Assembly (NCBI GenBank): GCA_022567135.1
Contig: JADFHP010000004.1
Span: 1-45,348 of the forward strand
Direction: 5' to 3'
Source: Chloroflexota bacterium
GTDB taxonomy: Bacteria; Chloroflexota; Dehalococcoidia; Lucifugimonadales; Lucifugimonadaceae
DNA: 45,348 bases
Shown here: piece by piece, positions 16,765 to 24,740 of the stretch
Layout of the letters: each line of letters opens with the position of its first letter
How positions within the stretch are numbered: position 1 is the stretch's first letter
The notes under the pieces: model-generated
What the model saw: the letters and a program-made list of their open reading frames with translations, nothing else
What the model was told of the DNA's origin: nothing
Database searches by the model: none
Position numbers and translations under genes: made by a program

Positions 16765-19700
16765 GGCGCTGCCAGCGGCACGGCTACGAAGTTGTCGTAG
16801 AAGTTGACTGACGAGCCGGCGTTCTCAAAGAGGCCCACACCTGTGGCTGTCGTTGAGGTCCCCAGAGTAGCGCTGACAGTTCCGACGCCCTCCACCACCA
16901 GCGTTATGCCGTCACCATCGGCGGTAAGAGCCATGGCGTGAGTATCGCCGGCGCTGCCCCAACTGAGCCCGGACTGCCGATTCAGCTCACTGAATGAGCT
17001 GCTGGCGAGCTGACCGATTATCAGGCTGTCTACGCCGTCGAACCATGCCATCACCCAGTTGTCCTCGTCCTGGTATCTGACGACGAGTCCGGCAGCAAGG
17101 CTATTCCATGTGACGTCGGCGGACAGTTCGATATCCGCATCCCCTGCTTCTATCACGAGCCTCCGATCGCTGCTCGTCGCTTCAGTCTCGGTTGCCCGTC
17201 CAGTATTGATGACCCACGTCCCTGCCACCTGCGTCCACGTTGAACTGCCCGGCGATGCATCAGGCGTGCGGCCGCTAAGCGTGGTTCCGTTGCTCGCCGT
17301 AAACGTATCGTGAACGCTCGCAATCGGCAGCATGACCGCAGTCGATGTGCCGCCGCCGGGTGTCGGGTTGAACACGGTTACGGGCGATTTGCCCGCCGTA
17401 TCCAGATCTCCAGATGTAAGCGTGAGAACGATCTCAGTGGAGGAGCTGGTCGTTGCGCTTCTGGATATGCCGCCAATGGACACTGTTGTGGCATCAATAA
17501 AGCCCGTGCCGGTAATCGTCAACGTCGCACTGGAATCGCCTTCAGCAACCAGAGAGGGATTCGTCTGAAGCGAGCTGATCGTCGGAAGGTTGTTTTCGAC
17601 AGTGAGAACTACGGTGTTCGATTCGCCTCCATCGGGCGCAGGCGTGAACACGGTCACTGTACTGGTACCGAGCGTGTCGAAATCGCCGGCTTCAAGAACG
17701 ATGCTGATCTGATTGCCGCTAATGAAATTGGCGCTTCGGTCCGCGCCGTCGACTCGGCCTATCGTGGTGCTGACAAATCCCGTCCCATTGACGATGAGGC
17801 CGGGTCCTGCATCCGCAATACCCTTGGTCAGCGATGAATCGGTGATCACCGGAACTGCGTTCACGATGTTTAGCGCTACGGCTCCGGAGCCTCCCCCGCG
17901 TTCAACGCCGTTTTCTACGGTGATTTCCGGCGAGCCGAAGCTCGCGACGACACTCCCCGCAACGGTCGCCTGGACTTGCTGAGGGCTGAGATAGGTGGTT
18001 GTCGTGGTGGAGCCGTCCACGGCCACCTCTGACCATTGCGTGAAGTTGCTGCCGTCGACCGTCAGAATAAAGTCACCCGATCCGGCATCCTGCGGATTGG
18101 GCGATAGCGACGCTATGGCCGGGGCGGGCTGCGGGTCTATGCCGGTCACCGTGAAATCGTCGAACAGGCTGTCGATCACCGCACGGTAGAAGACACCGGC
18201 CCGGCCATTGAGTTGAAGCTCCTCTTCCATGAAGCGGAATATCTGTTTTCCGTCTACGAATATCCGGCCGTGACGTCCGACCGCGGCGATGCGGAACTGG
18301 TGAGTCCTCCCCGGTTTGCCCCATCGGAACTCATCGCGCCCGATCTCCTTGAACTGTCCGCCCGTATTCTTCGCCAGGACCAGATCGCCGATTCCGTCGT
18401 ACCAGACCATCAGCCAGTTCGACTCATCCCCGTAGCGGAATACGATGCCTGCCCGGCCGCTGTGCCAGGTGAGGGCGGCATCTACGAGCTGGTTGCCGAC
18501 ACCCGCATCGATAGTTGCCCTGAAGTCCCTCTCTGTACCGCGGAAATCGCGGGCAGACAGCGATCTCAGTTGCCAGAATCCGCTATCAATGGTCCAACCC
18601 AGTCCCAATGGGTCGACGTCCGGTGATCGGCCGTCCAACGCAAATCCGTCGAACCCGGTGAAGCTGTCATAGAAATCGGCGTCGGCAGGTGCAGCCGGTG
18701 GCGTTGGAGTCGGAGTCGGCGTCGGGTCGACTGGCGGAAGGTCCGGGTCGGGCTCGGGCAGATCGGCGGAGGCCGTGACCACGAAGTTGTCGAAAGTGGA
18801 CGTGTCCAGGTTGTGGGCGAAGAGCCCGATCTTCGTGCTGGTGGCGTGCTTGGTCTCGATTCGGAGCATCAGCAACGAGTCTGTGTCTTCATAAACCCGG
18901 ATGCTGTCCCCGTTGCGCTTGACTCGTAGCCGGTGAGTCTCTCCTTGCCGCCAATCAACGGACACGCGGCGTAATTCCTTGAATGACCCGCCCACCGCCT
19001 CGGCAAGTACCAGCTCCGTGACGCCGTCGAACCAGACTTTCGTCCAATTGGATTCGTCCTCGTAACGGATAACCAGCCCTGCCAGGCCAACACCACCGGG
19101 TTTGCTGGCCGGGTCGTCCCAGGTGATATCGACGCGAATGTCTATGTCCGCCGAGCCGGTGTCGATGATCGCGTGGACGTCCGCGGCCGCGCCGTCGATC
19201 TCCGTCGCGGTGGATGTTCCCGCCGTCCATGAGCCGGATCCGATGCCGCCAGTGCCGGTTTTCCAGCCGTTTCCAATCGTGTCCTTCTCCGGTGTATGCG
19301 ATGTCAGGCTTATGACGGACCCTTCCGTAAAAGTGTCAAAAACCAGGCTGTCAGCGATATTCGGCAGCGGCGGAATGGGCGGCGGCGCGCCGGGAGTGCC
19401 GCCGAGGCTGGCGACGGTGAAGTTGTCGATCGACGCCGTCTCCTGCAATTGGAAGTAGAGCCCGTGGCGGGTCTGCCCCTGGTGAGTCGTGTCCGTGATA
19501 TCAAACTTTTTGGAGTTGCCGACCTTCGCGACGATGTCGCCATCCTCGAGGGTCACCGAAAGCTCGCGGACCTTCCCGGCCTTGCCCCACTCGAAGTTCA
19601 GACTCGGAAAGGTTGTCGTGACGCCGCCTTCGATTTTCCTGAGCAGAAGCTTCTTGCCGCCGTCGTAGATGAACTGCCAGTGGTTCTCCTTGTCCTGGTA

Positions 19701-20636
19701 ACGGAAGAGGAGGCCGACCTCGCCGACCGTCCAGGTAACGTCTGCTTTGATCTCGACGTTGATCAGACCCGCGTCGGAAATCGCGTAAAACGGTGACTGC
19801 GCGCCCGCGAGGTTGCTGACCTCGTTGGACTCGATGAACCACTCCCTGTACGCCTGTTCGTTCCAGCCACGGCCCAGGAAATCGACGTTCGCAGCGTGGC
19901 TTTCGAGCGGCGTGCCGCCCGTGTCCTCGAAATGGTCCTGGACGATGTACGAGCCTGCCGTAGGGAGGGACAGGAGATTCCGCACCCGAAGCCCTGTCCC
20001 GAGGGTCGGCGTGCCGGTGATGGACAGAACCAGAGCGTCCAGGGAGTCGCGGATTTCCACGATCAAGCGGTCTGACGATGCATCGGAGCCACCGTCGACG
20101 GCGGTCAGAGTCACAGCGTGGCCGTCCGTCGAGCCGAGCTTGCCGGTCCCGGTCAAGTCCGCGGTGTTCCAGTCCGCATCGCATTCCGTTATGCCGGAGC
20201 ATGGATCGCCCGCGCCCTGATCGTCGGAAAGTTCGAGCGAGATGATCTCCTCGAGCGTGAATCGCTCGGACTTGGGAGCGCCGACTTCTTGCAGGCTAAA
20301 CGAGCCTTTGAGGTCGCCAGACGAATTCAGTCTCAGATCGAGCGAAAATTGGTACGTGGTGGAACTGGCTGAAAGTTGACCCGCGCCGCTGATACGGGGC
20401 TCCGCCTCACTCTCACCCTTCGCGGTGGCAAGTCCGGCCTGGGCGAGTGTCACGGCTCCCGCCAGTGCCAGTACCGCAAGGATTAGCGCGGCCCGAACAA
20501 TGGCCGGCCGGCGTACTGTTCTTGACCACTGCGGGAGCCACCGCCAGACCGGACGATTCAGCTCTTGCCCCGACGTCATCGACTTCTGAAGGGCGCGCTC
20601 ATCCGCCCGCGCCGCCCGCGGCGCTATGGGTCGCAT
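16761..20636 (-). CDS. Giant surface protein with four LamG-like modules and IPT/TIG domains
   Basis: The protein has 1291 residues; an internal Met20 is an alternative start. A membrane segment (about 45-69) suggests a signal anchor. Four lectin-like beta-sandwich modules (LamG/3-keto-disaccharide-hydrolase-like fold) lie at roughly 227-410, 427-620, 665-838 and 1108-1291. Each carries D-F-T near its start, a strand like GLVxRYxDExNWxxxW, a (Y/F)DG turn and a closing DNFxV. Three IPT/TIG Ig-like domains (about 842-1107) sit between modules three and four and contain GTGF and PxISS motifs. Such modules usually bind carbohydrate. It is convergent with the PKD gene and shares a CTAG stop overlap with it. 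No catalytic residues were recognised. A binding or adhesion role is inferred. Confidence 0.85.
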   Translation of the reverse strand: MRPIAPRAARADERALQKSMTSGQELNRPVWRWLPQWSRTVRRPAIVRAALILAVLALAGAVTLAQAGLATAKGESEAEPRISGAGQLSASSTTYQFSLDLRLNSSGDLKGSFSLQEVGAPKSERFTLEEIISLELSDDQGAGDPCSGITECDADWNTADLTGTGKLGSTDGHAVTLTAVDGGSDASSDRLIVEIRDSLDALVLSITGTPTLGTGLRVRNLLSLPTAGSYIVQDHFEDTGGTPLESHAANVDFLGRGWNEQAYREWFIESNEVSNLAGAQSPFYAISDAGLINVEIKADVTWTVGEVGLLFRYQDKENHWQFIYDGGKKLLLRKIEGGVTTTFPSLNFEWGKAGKVRELSVTLEDGDIVAKVGNSKKFDITDTTHQGQTRHGLYFQLQETASIDNFTVASLGGTPGAPPPIPPLPNIADSLVFDTFTEGSVISLTSHTPEKDTIGNGWKTGTGGIGSGSWTAGTSTATEIDGAAADVHAIIDTGSADIDIRVDITWDDPASKPGGVGLAGLVIRYEDESNWTKVWFDGVTELVLAEAVGGSFKELRRVSVDWRQGETHRLRVKRNGDSIRVYEDTDSLLMLRIETKHATSTKIGLFAHNLDTSTFDNFVVTASADLPEPDPDLPPVDPTPTPTPTPPAAPADADFYDSFTGFDGFALDGRSPDVDPLGLGWTIDSGFWQLRSLSARDFRGTERDFRATIDAGVGNQLVDAALTWHSGRAGIVFRYGDESNWLMVWYDGIGDLVLAKNTGGQFKEIGRDEFRWGKPGRTHQFRIAAVGRHGRIFVDGKQIFRFMEEELQLNGRAGVFYRAVIDSLFDDFTVTGIDPQPAPAIASLSPNPQDAGSGDFILTVDGSNFTQWSEVAVDGSTTTTTYLSPQQVQATVAGSVVASFGSPEITVENGVERGGGSGAVALNIVNAVPVITDSSLTKGIADAGPGLIVNGTGFVSTTIGRVDGADRSANFISGNQISIVLEAGDFDTLGTSTVTVFTPAPDGGESNTVVLTVENNLPTISSLQTNPSLVAEGDSSATLTITGTGFIDATTVSIGGISRSATTSSSTEIVLTLTSGDLDTAGKSPVTVFNPTPGGGTSTAVMLPIASVHDTFTASNGTTLSGRTPDASPGSSTWTQVAGTWVINTGRATETEATSSDRRLVIEAGDADIELSADVTWNSLAAGLVVRYQDEDNWVMAWFDGVDSLIIGQLASSSFSELNRQSGLSWGSAGDTHAMALTADGDGITLVVEGVGTVSATLGTSTTATGVGLFENAGSSVNFYDNFVAVPLAAP

Positions 20637-20971
20637 ATCAGAGCGGTGTTATCGAGGGCCGGCTATTCAGCGCGGGTTGGAAAACCGGCATCGTTCGTCC
20701 ATCCATCGAAGCCCCTGGTTGGCCAGGCAGTTCAGTCGTCCAATCCACCGTGAATTACGGCCAATAGGATATCCGTTTGTACGAATGCGACTGGGATCGC
20801 GCGTTATCGGCGGCTCGCTGAAACGGCCGTACAGGCGCCTTGTGGGGTAGCCCGGGGAGCCGCCCTGTTCGGCACGACGCAGACTTTACTATCTGCGACA
20901 CTTGATCGGCCCCGCGGTTCACGGGCTGCGGCAGTCCCCGAGTTGAATCGCCAATCCCACGGACCCCGAGC
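20637..20971. other. Divergent intergenic region with a dyad near 20878-20897
   Basis: These 335 bp separate the LamG/IPT gene from the lipoprotein gene and contain no convincing gene. CGCAGA (20878-20883) and TCTGCG (20892-20897) form an inverted repeat around CTTTACTA, where TACTAT could serve as a -10 element reading rightward. The dyad is an operator candidate only. Confidence 0.35.
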
Positions 20972-21679
20972 GTGAGAGCTCCCAATTTGCATTCGCACCG
21001 TCTCTTCGTGATCGCGCTGGCCGTGCTGGCAACTTTCAGCGTTGCCTGTTCGCCTGATTCTGATGCGCTTCCGGGATTCACTGCCGATGACATAGAGCGT
21101 TCCGCTCGCGCTGAGCCTCTCCCAACCCTTACAGCGGAGCAGGAGACACTGCTGAAGGTTGGCGACGTCGATTTCAGGACCTGTACCGGCCTGGTAGGAC
21201 AGCAGGATGTTACGGACGCGGCGGACGGCACAGATATTCTGCTGAGGGACGCCCTGGACCGATTCAACCTTGGCGTGCCCGGTGATGCAACCCGGCGCGG
21301 AATCGTCGCGTCATGCGCGCTCGAGTACAGGGAGAGACCGTTTGACGGTGAGCCGGGGACCACCATGACCATTACTTCGCTGGCGTTCGAAACAGAAGAC
21401 GAGGCCGACGCCCAACGCCGCAGGCTGCTCGCCAGCTCGAGAACGATATTGCTCAATCTCGAGCCGGACGCCACGTTTCGTGATGGGCCGTTGGGCGAGG
21501 AAACATTTCAGCTCGTCGCCAATGCCGATCGCCTCAGCAGCATGATCGGCTTCCGCGTGCGAAATACCTTTACTCAGCTCTCGACCACGGTTTCCGAGGA
21601 TGGCTCGTTCGTGATTTCACCGGAGAACCTGTTGTCGCTGGCGCGGATTGTCAGGGCCAATCTGGAGGCCGGCCAATGA
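20972..21679 (+). CDS. Predicted lipoprotein of unknown function
   Basis: The family was not recognised. The 235-residue protein starts at GTG. A short hydrophobic signal ends in SVAC, a good lipobox with Cys at about residue 26. The mature part is acidic and soluble. It has two cysteines (in FRTCTGL and VASCALEY) that could pair, and alternating helices and strands without catalytic motifs. It is monocistronic or leads into the efflux gene 71 nt downstream. It may belong with the neighbouring envelope proteins, but the sequence gives no function. Confidence 0.75.
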   Translation: MRAPNLHSHRLFVIALAVLATFSVACSPDSDALPGFTADDIERSARAEPLPTLTAEQETLLKVGDVDFRTCTGLVGQQDVTDAADGTDILLRDALDRFNLGVPGDATRRGIVASCALEYRERPFDGEPGTTMTITSLAFETEDEADAQRRRLLASSRTILLNLEPDATFRDGPLGEETFQLVANADRLSSMIGFRVRNTFTQLSTTVSEDGSFVISPENLLSLARIVRANLEAGQ

Positions 21680-21701
21680 GCCCGATAGAGGAGCTCAAAA
21701 G

Positions 21702-21740
21702 ATGAGCAAAACTGCAGACATCCGCTCTGTTGAAGCGTAA
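21702..21740 (+). CDS. Possible 12-codon leader peptide before the efflux gene
   Basis: An ATG at 21702 sits 8 nt after a near-perfect Shine-Dalgarno (AGAGGAG, 21687-21693). It opens a frame encoding MSKTADIRSVEA, then TAA at 21738-21740. The efflux ATG at 21751 lies 10 nt beyond this stop and has no ribosome-binding site of its own. This is the layout of translational coupling or of a leader peptide controlling a resistance gene. It could also be a chance open frame. Confidence 0.4.
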   Translation: MSKTADIRSVEA

Positions 21741-21750
21741 CGTTTGTGAA

Positions 21751-23421
21751 ATGACTGCCAGAGATGCCGCGATAGACGTGGCAGCCGGGGATTCTGGACC
21801 TCCCGCGTCACTCGTCGAACTCGCTTATCGCAAGAAACTTCTGGTTGTGGCGGCACTCTCGGTAACGCTCTTCGTCACGACAATTTCCCAGACTGTGGTC
21901 GCCACCGCGGCGCAGAGCATCGTCGCCGACATCGGCGGCTTCGATCAGTTCACCTGGCTCTTCGCCGGCTTCTCTCTCGCGGGCGCCGTGGCGATTCCAA
22001 TCGTCGGCAAGCTCTCGGACATTACCGGCCGGAAGCGCGTCATCGTGTGGTCTCTCCTCATTTTCATCGCAGCTTCCCTCGCCGCGGGATTCGCCCAATC
22101 GATGAACCAGCTCATCGCCATCAGGGTGATCCAGGGCGTCGGTTTTGCCGGCGCGATGGGCAGCACGTGGATCATCATGGCCGCTCTTTGGCCTCCCGCC
22201 GATCGCGCGAAGTGGATGGGCGTCACCGCCGCCAGTTTCACGCTGTCAGGCGTAATGGGCCCGGTAATCGGGGGAGTGCTCGCGGATATCGGCTCATGGC
22301 GATGGATCTTTTTTCTCAACGTCCCGATCGGCGCCCTGGCAGTCGTTTTGTTGCTCGTCTGGCTGCCAAACCTTCGGGAGGGCGGGCGGCGTACGAGTTT
22401 CGACCTGGCCGGTACCGCCGCATTCGTGATATTCAGCACCGCGTCCCTGTTCGCGCTCTCGATCGGAGGGGTGAGCGTCGATTGGATCTCGCCGGTAATG
22501 GGAGGGCTGGGACTGGCTACGGTCGTGGGGATCGTCGCTTTCGTTTTCATCGAACGCCGCGCCGTGGACCCGCTGGTGCCGCTTGAGCTGTTCAAATCCC
22601 GGGTCTTCTCCGCCGGAATGGTGGCGTCTCTTTCCATCGTTACAAGCTTCATCGTAGTCACGGCATTCCTGCCACTGTTTATCCAGGGCGTAAAGGGTGG
22701 GAGCGCGACCACTTCTGCGATTCCCCTGATGTCGCTGGCAGTTGGTACGGCGCTCGGATCGAACATATCCGGCCAGCTGCTTTCCCGCTACAACCGGCCC
22801 AGGGAGGGCGCCATCTTCGGCCTCGGTGTCGCGGTCGCGGTTCTCCTGTGGCTCGGCGGAGCGGGCCCGGATACATCGATGTGGGCAATAGCCCTGTCAA
22901 CCGGATTCCTGGGTGTCGGACTCACGTTCGGCTGGACCGCTTACACCGCTCCCATCCAGAACGCAATGCCCGACAAAGTTCTCGGCGTTGTGACGTCCAG
23001 TCTGCAATTTGCCCGAATGTTCGGCATGGCTGCCGGCGCCGCCGCGCTGGGCGCGATTCTGGCGTCTCAGCTCGCAGGAAATCTGGGAAGCGGCCTGACC
23101 GGCCCGGCCGCCGAATTCACAGACCCCGGACTGTTGATCGCTGAGGAGCGCCTGGAGGACGTGCGGGAAGAGTACCTGCTCGACCCGTCGCTCGGCCAGA
23201 CGGCATTCGATTCGGCGTTGAGAGACACCCGCGAATCCCTTGCTGACGCGCTTGGGATCGTGTTCAGGGTGTCTGCAGCCATCGCGTCCCTGGGCGTTTT
23301 CATGTCGTTTGTCACCTTCTATCGATATCGCGTCTACGTGCCTGAACCCGCGCCAACTCATCCGGGGCACGGGGGAGGAAGCAGGGGAGGGCGCCGGCAG
23401 CCGGCTCCGTCCGGCGATTGA
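21751..23421 (+). CDS. DHA2-family (EmrB/QacA-type) MFS multidrug transporter
   Basis: The protein is about 556 residues with some 14 predicted membrane spans, the DHA2 drug:H+ antiporter topology. Motif A (GKLSDITGRKRV) follows span 2, and motif C appears as GVMGPVIGGVLAD before the WRWIFFLNVPIG motif typical of EmrB/QacA proteins. It would export lipophilic or cationic compounds using the proton gradient. An in-frame TTG at 21730 is possible, but the ATG at 21751 (residue 8 of the longer frame) better suits coupling to the upstream 12-codon frame. The C-terminus is Gly/Arg-rich and cytoplasmic. The cupin gene follows 79 nt later. The substrate is not predictable. Confidence 0.93.
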   Translation: MTARDAAIDVAAGDSGPPASLVELAYRKKLLVVAALSVTLFVTTISQTVVATAAQSIVADIGGFDQFTWLFAGFSLAGAVAIPIVGKLSDITGRKRVIVWSLLIFIAASLAAGFAQSMNQLIAIRVIQGVGFAGAMGSTWIIMAALWPPADRAKWMGVTAASFTLSGVMGPVIGGVLADIGSWRWIFFLNVPIGALAVVLLLVWLPNLREGGRRTSFDLAGTAAFVIFSTASLFALSIGGVSVDWISPVMGGLGLATVVGIVAFVFIERRAVDPLVPLELFKSRVFSAGMVASLSIVTSFIVVTAFLPLFIQGVKGGSATTSAIPLMSLAVGTALGSNISGQLLSRYNRPREGAIFGLGVAVAVLLWLGGAGPDTSMWAIALSTGFLGVGLTFGWTAYTAPIQNAMPDKVLGVVTSSLQFARMFGMAAGAAALGAILASQLAGNLGSGLTGPAAEFTDPGLLIAEERLEDVREEYLLDPSLGQTAFDSALRDTRESLADALGIVFRVSAAIASLGVFMSFVTFYRYRVYVPEPAPTHPGHGGGSRGGRRQPAPSGD

Positions 23422-23500
23422 GGTTCGCTCTCAAGTGGGGCTATGATGCGCCATCTCAGACCACTGGCTGTTGATCCATTATCAAGAACGGAGATGGAAC

Positions 23501-23827
23501 TTGGGACCTGTCATCAGGAACTTCGAAGGCAATAGCAACCCGATCCTGGGGCCGGGTGACGGGGTATCGACATACGTGATGCTCTACGTGCAGCACGGCC
23601 CCGGCGAATCGAGCCCGGATCACACGCACCCATGGGAGCACCAGGCGTTCATAACCGAAGGCGCCGGAGTGCTTATCTTCGACGGCGAGGAGTTTCCGAT
23701 AAGGGCCGGCGATGCCGTGCTGGTTCCAGGCGGCGTGAGGCACCAGTTCAAGAACACGGGCTCAGTGCCGATGAACCGCGTCACCGTGAATCCAATCGAG
23801 TCCGTGCAGGGTGGCGGCAGCGGATAG
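23501..23827 (+). CDS. Small cupin-domain protein
   Basis: The 108-residue single-domain cupin starts at TTG 23501, after GGAGAT at 23490-23495. Cupin motif 1 is visible as DHTHPWEHQAFITEGAG, with two His and one Glu for metal binding. Motif 2 is GDAVLVPGGVRHQFKN, matching Gx5PxGx2Hx3N exactly. A complete metal site (probably Fe, Mn or Ni) is therefore expected. Small cupins of this type act as dioxygenases, isomerases or sensors, and the substrate cannot be named. It ends 7 nt from the convergent methyltransferase gene. A longer frame from TTG 23471 exists but lacks a ribosome-binding site. Confidence 0.88.
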   Translation: MGPVIRNFEGNSNPILGPGDGVSTYVMLYVQHGPGESSPDHTHPWEHQAFITEGAGVLIFDGEEFPIRAGDAVLVPGGVRHQFKNTGSVPMNRVTVNPIESVQGGGSG

Positions 23828-23834
23828 GGCGCCC

Positions 23835-24701
23835 CTACTTCACCGCCCAGAGATACGCCATTGCCCTGCGCTGAATGCCCGCGCCGGCTTCGACCTGAGG
23901 CCGCGCCATCTCTTCGAACCGCCTCCGCTCATCCGGAATTAGCAGGTCGTCCAGCGCCTCCGCCAGGGCCGGAACGTGTGGATTGGGAGCGGCCCCAAGA
24001 AACCGCTTCCACGAAATCGGCGGCGACGGACCAACGTCGATGTCCAGATCGAGGTGAATCTGTCGGAATCCGATGGTCTCAGACATGTCAACAAGGTCAC
24101 GCTCGTCGAAATTGAGCATCGGGGCGCATTCCTCACGCTCGTCTACGAAGAAGTCGTTGAGGCGTCTGGCAGTTTCTTCCATTCCCGGCAGTAGGCATCC
24201 TCGGAAGCGTTCACGATCTCGTCGATCGTGCGAGTACCTGTTTATCGGTTCAGCCAGCGAAATTCTTCCTTCGGGCTTGAGCACCCGGTGGAATTCTCGC
24301 AACGCCTTAGCCTTGTCCTCCACATACATCAGGACCGAGCGTGTGGTGACGGCGTTTACCGAATCGTCTGCGAGCATCGTCAGGTCATCGGCCGAGGCCA
24401 CCACAAACTCGCTACTCCCATCCAGGCCCGCCGCCTGCACTTGTTCCCGCGCGGCACTCAATAGGTCTTCCGAAATATCCATAAATATGACCCGGCCGCA
24501 GGGCCCCACGCGCTCCATCGCCCCGCATCCGATAAGACCATCGCCACAGCCTACGTCCAGGACTGAATACCCATCCTTAATCCCGGCGCCGTCGAGAACG
24601 CGATCGCGGACGCCCACCAGCCAGCGCATTCCTTCCCGCTCGGCTTCCTTGTCTCCGCCAAAACGCGTCTTGAGAAGCCACGTTGCCCATTTGTCGGCCA
24701 T
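23835..24701 (-). CDS. Class I SAM-dependent methyltransferase
   Basis: The 288-residue protein has a Rossmann methyltransferase core. Motif I (YSVLDVGCGDGLIG, near residue 46) binds the SAM glycine loop. The acidic residue after strand 2 is in VIFMDISEDLL. Motif II is in EFVVASADDLTML, with VNAVTTRSVLMYVEDK and LREFHRVLKPEGRISL downstream, as in Methyltransf_11/25 proteins. The C-terminal third (ERFRGCLLPGMEETARRLND onward) is probably the substrate cap. It lies 39 nt downstream of the second FtsX-like permease gene and is likely the last gene of that operon, with GGAAAGAG as its ribosome-binding site. The substrate is unknown; a small molecule is more likely than a macromolecule. Confidence 0.88.
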   Translation of the reverse strand: MADKWATWLLKTRFGGDKEAEREGMRWLVGVRDRVLDGAGIKDGYSVLDVGCGDGLIGCGAMERVGPCGRVIFMDISEDLLSAAREQVQAAGLDGSSEFVVASADDLTMLADDSVNAVTTRSVLMYVEDKAKALREFHRVLKPEGRISLAEPINRYSHDRRDRERFRGCLLPGMEETARRLNDFFVDEREECAPMLNFDERDLVDMSETIGFRQIHLDLDIDVGPSPPISWKRFLGAAPNPHVPALAEALDDLLIPDERRRFEEMARPQVEAGAGIQRRAMAYLWAVK

Positions 24702-24740
24702 CTGATTCCACTCTTTCCATCCGAGCCAGGCCAGCCGTTA

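Noticed and set aside
20755-21474. Minus-strand open frame of 239 codons
   Set aside because: It is antisense to the lipoprotein gene with its lipobox; the translation is Ser/Arg-rich and shows no family pattern.
21730-21750. TTG at 21730 as start of the efflux transporter
   Set aside because: It has no ribosome-binding site and overlaps the short upstream frame; the ATG at 21751 is the simpler start, though not proven.
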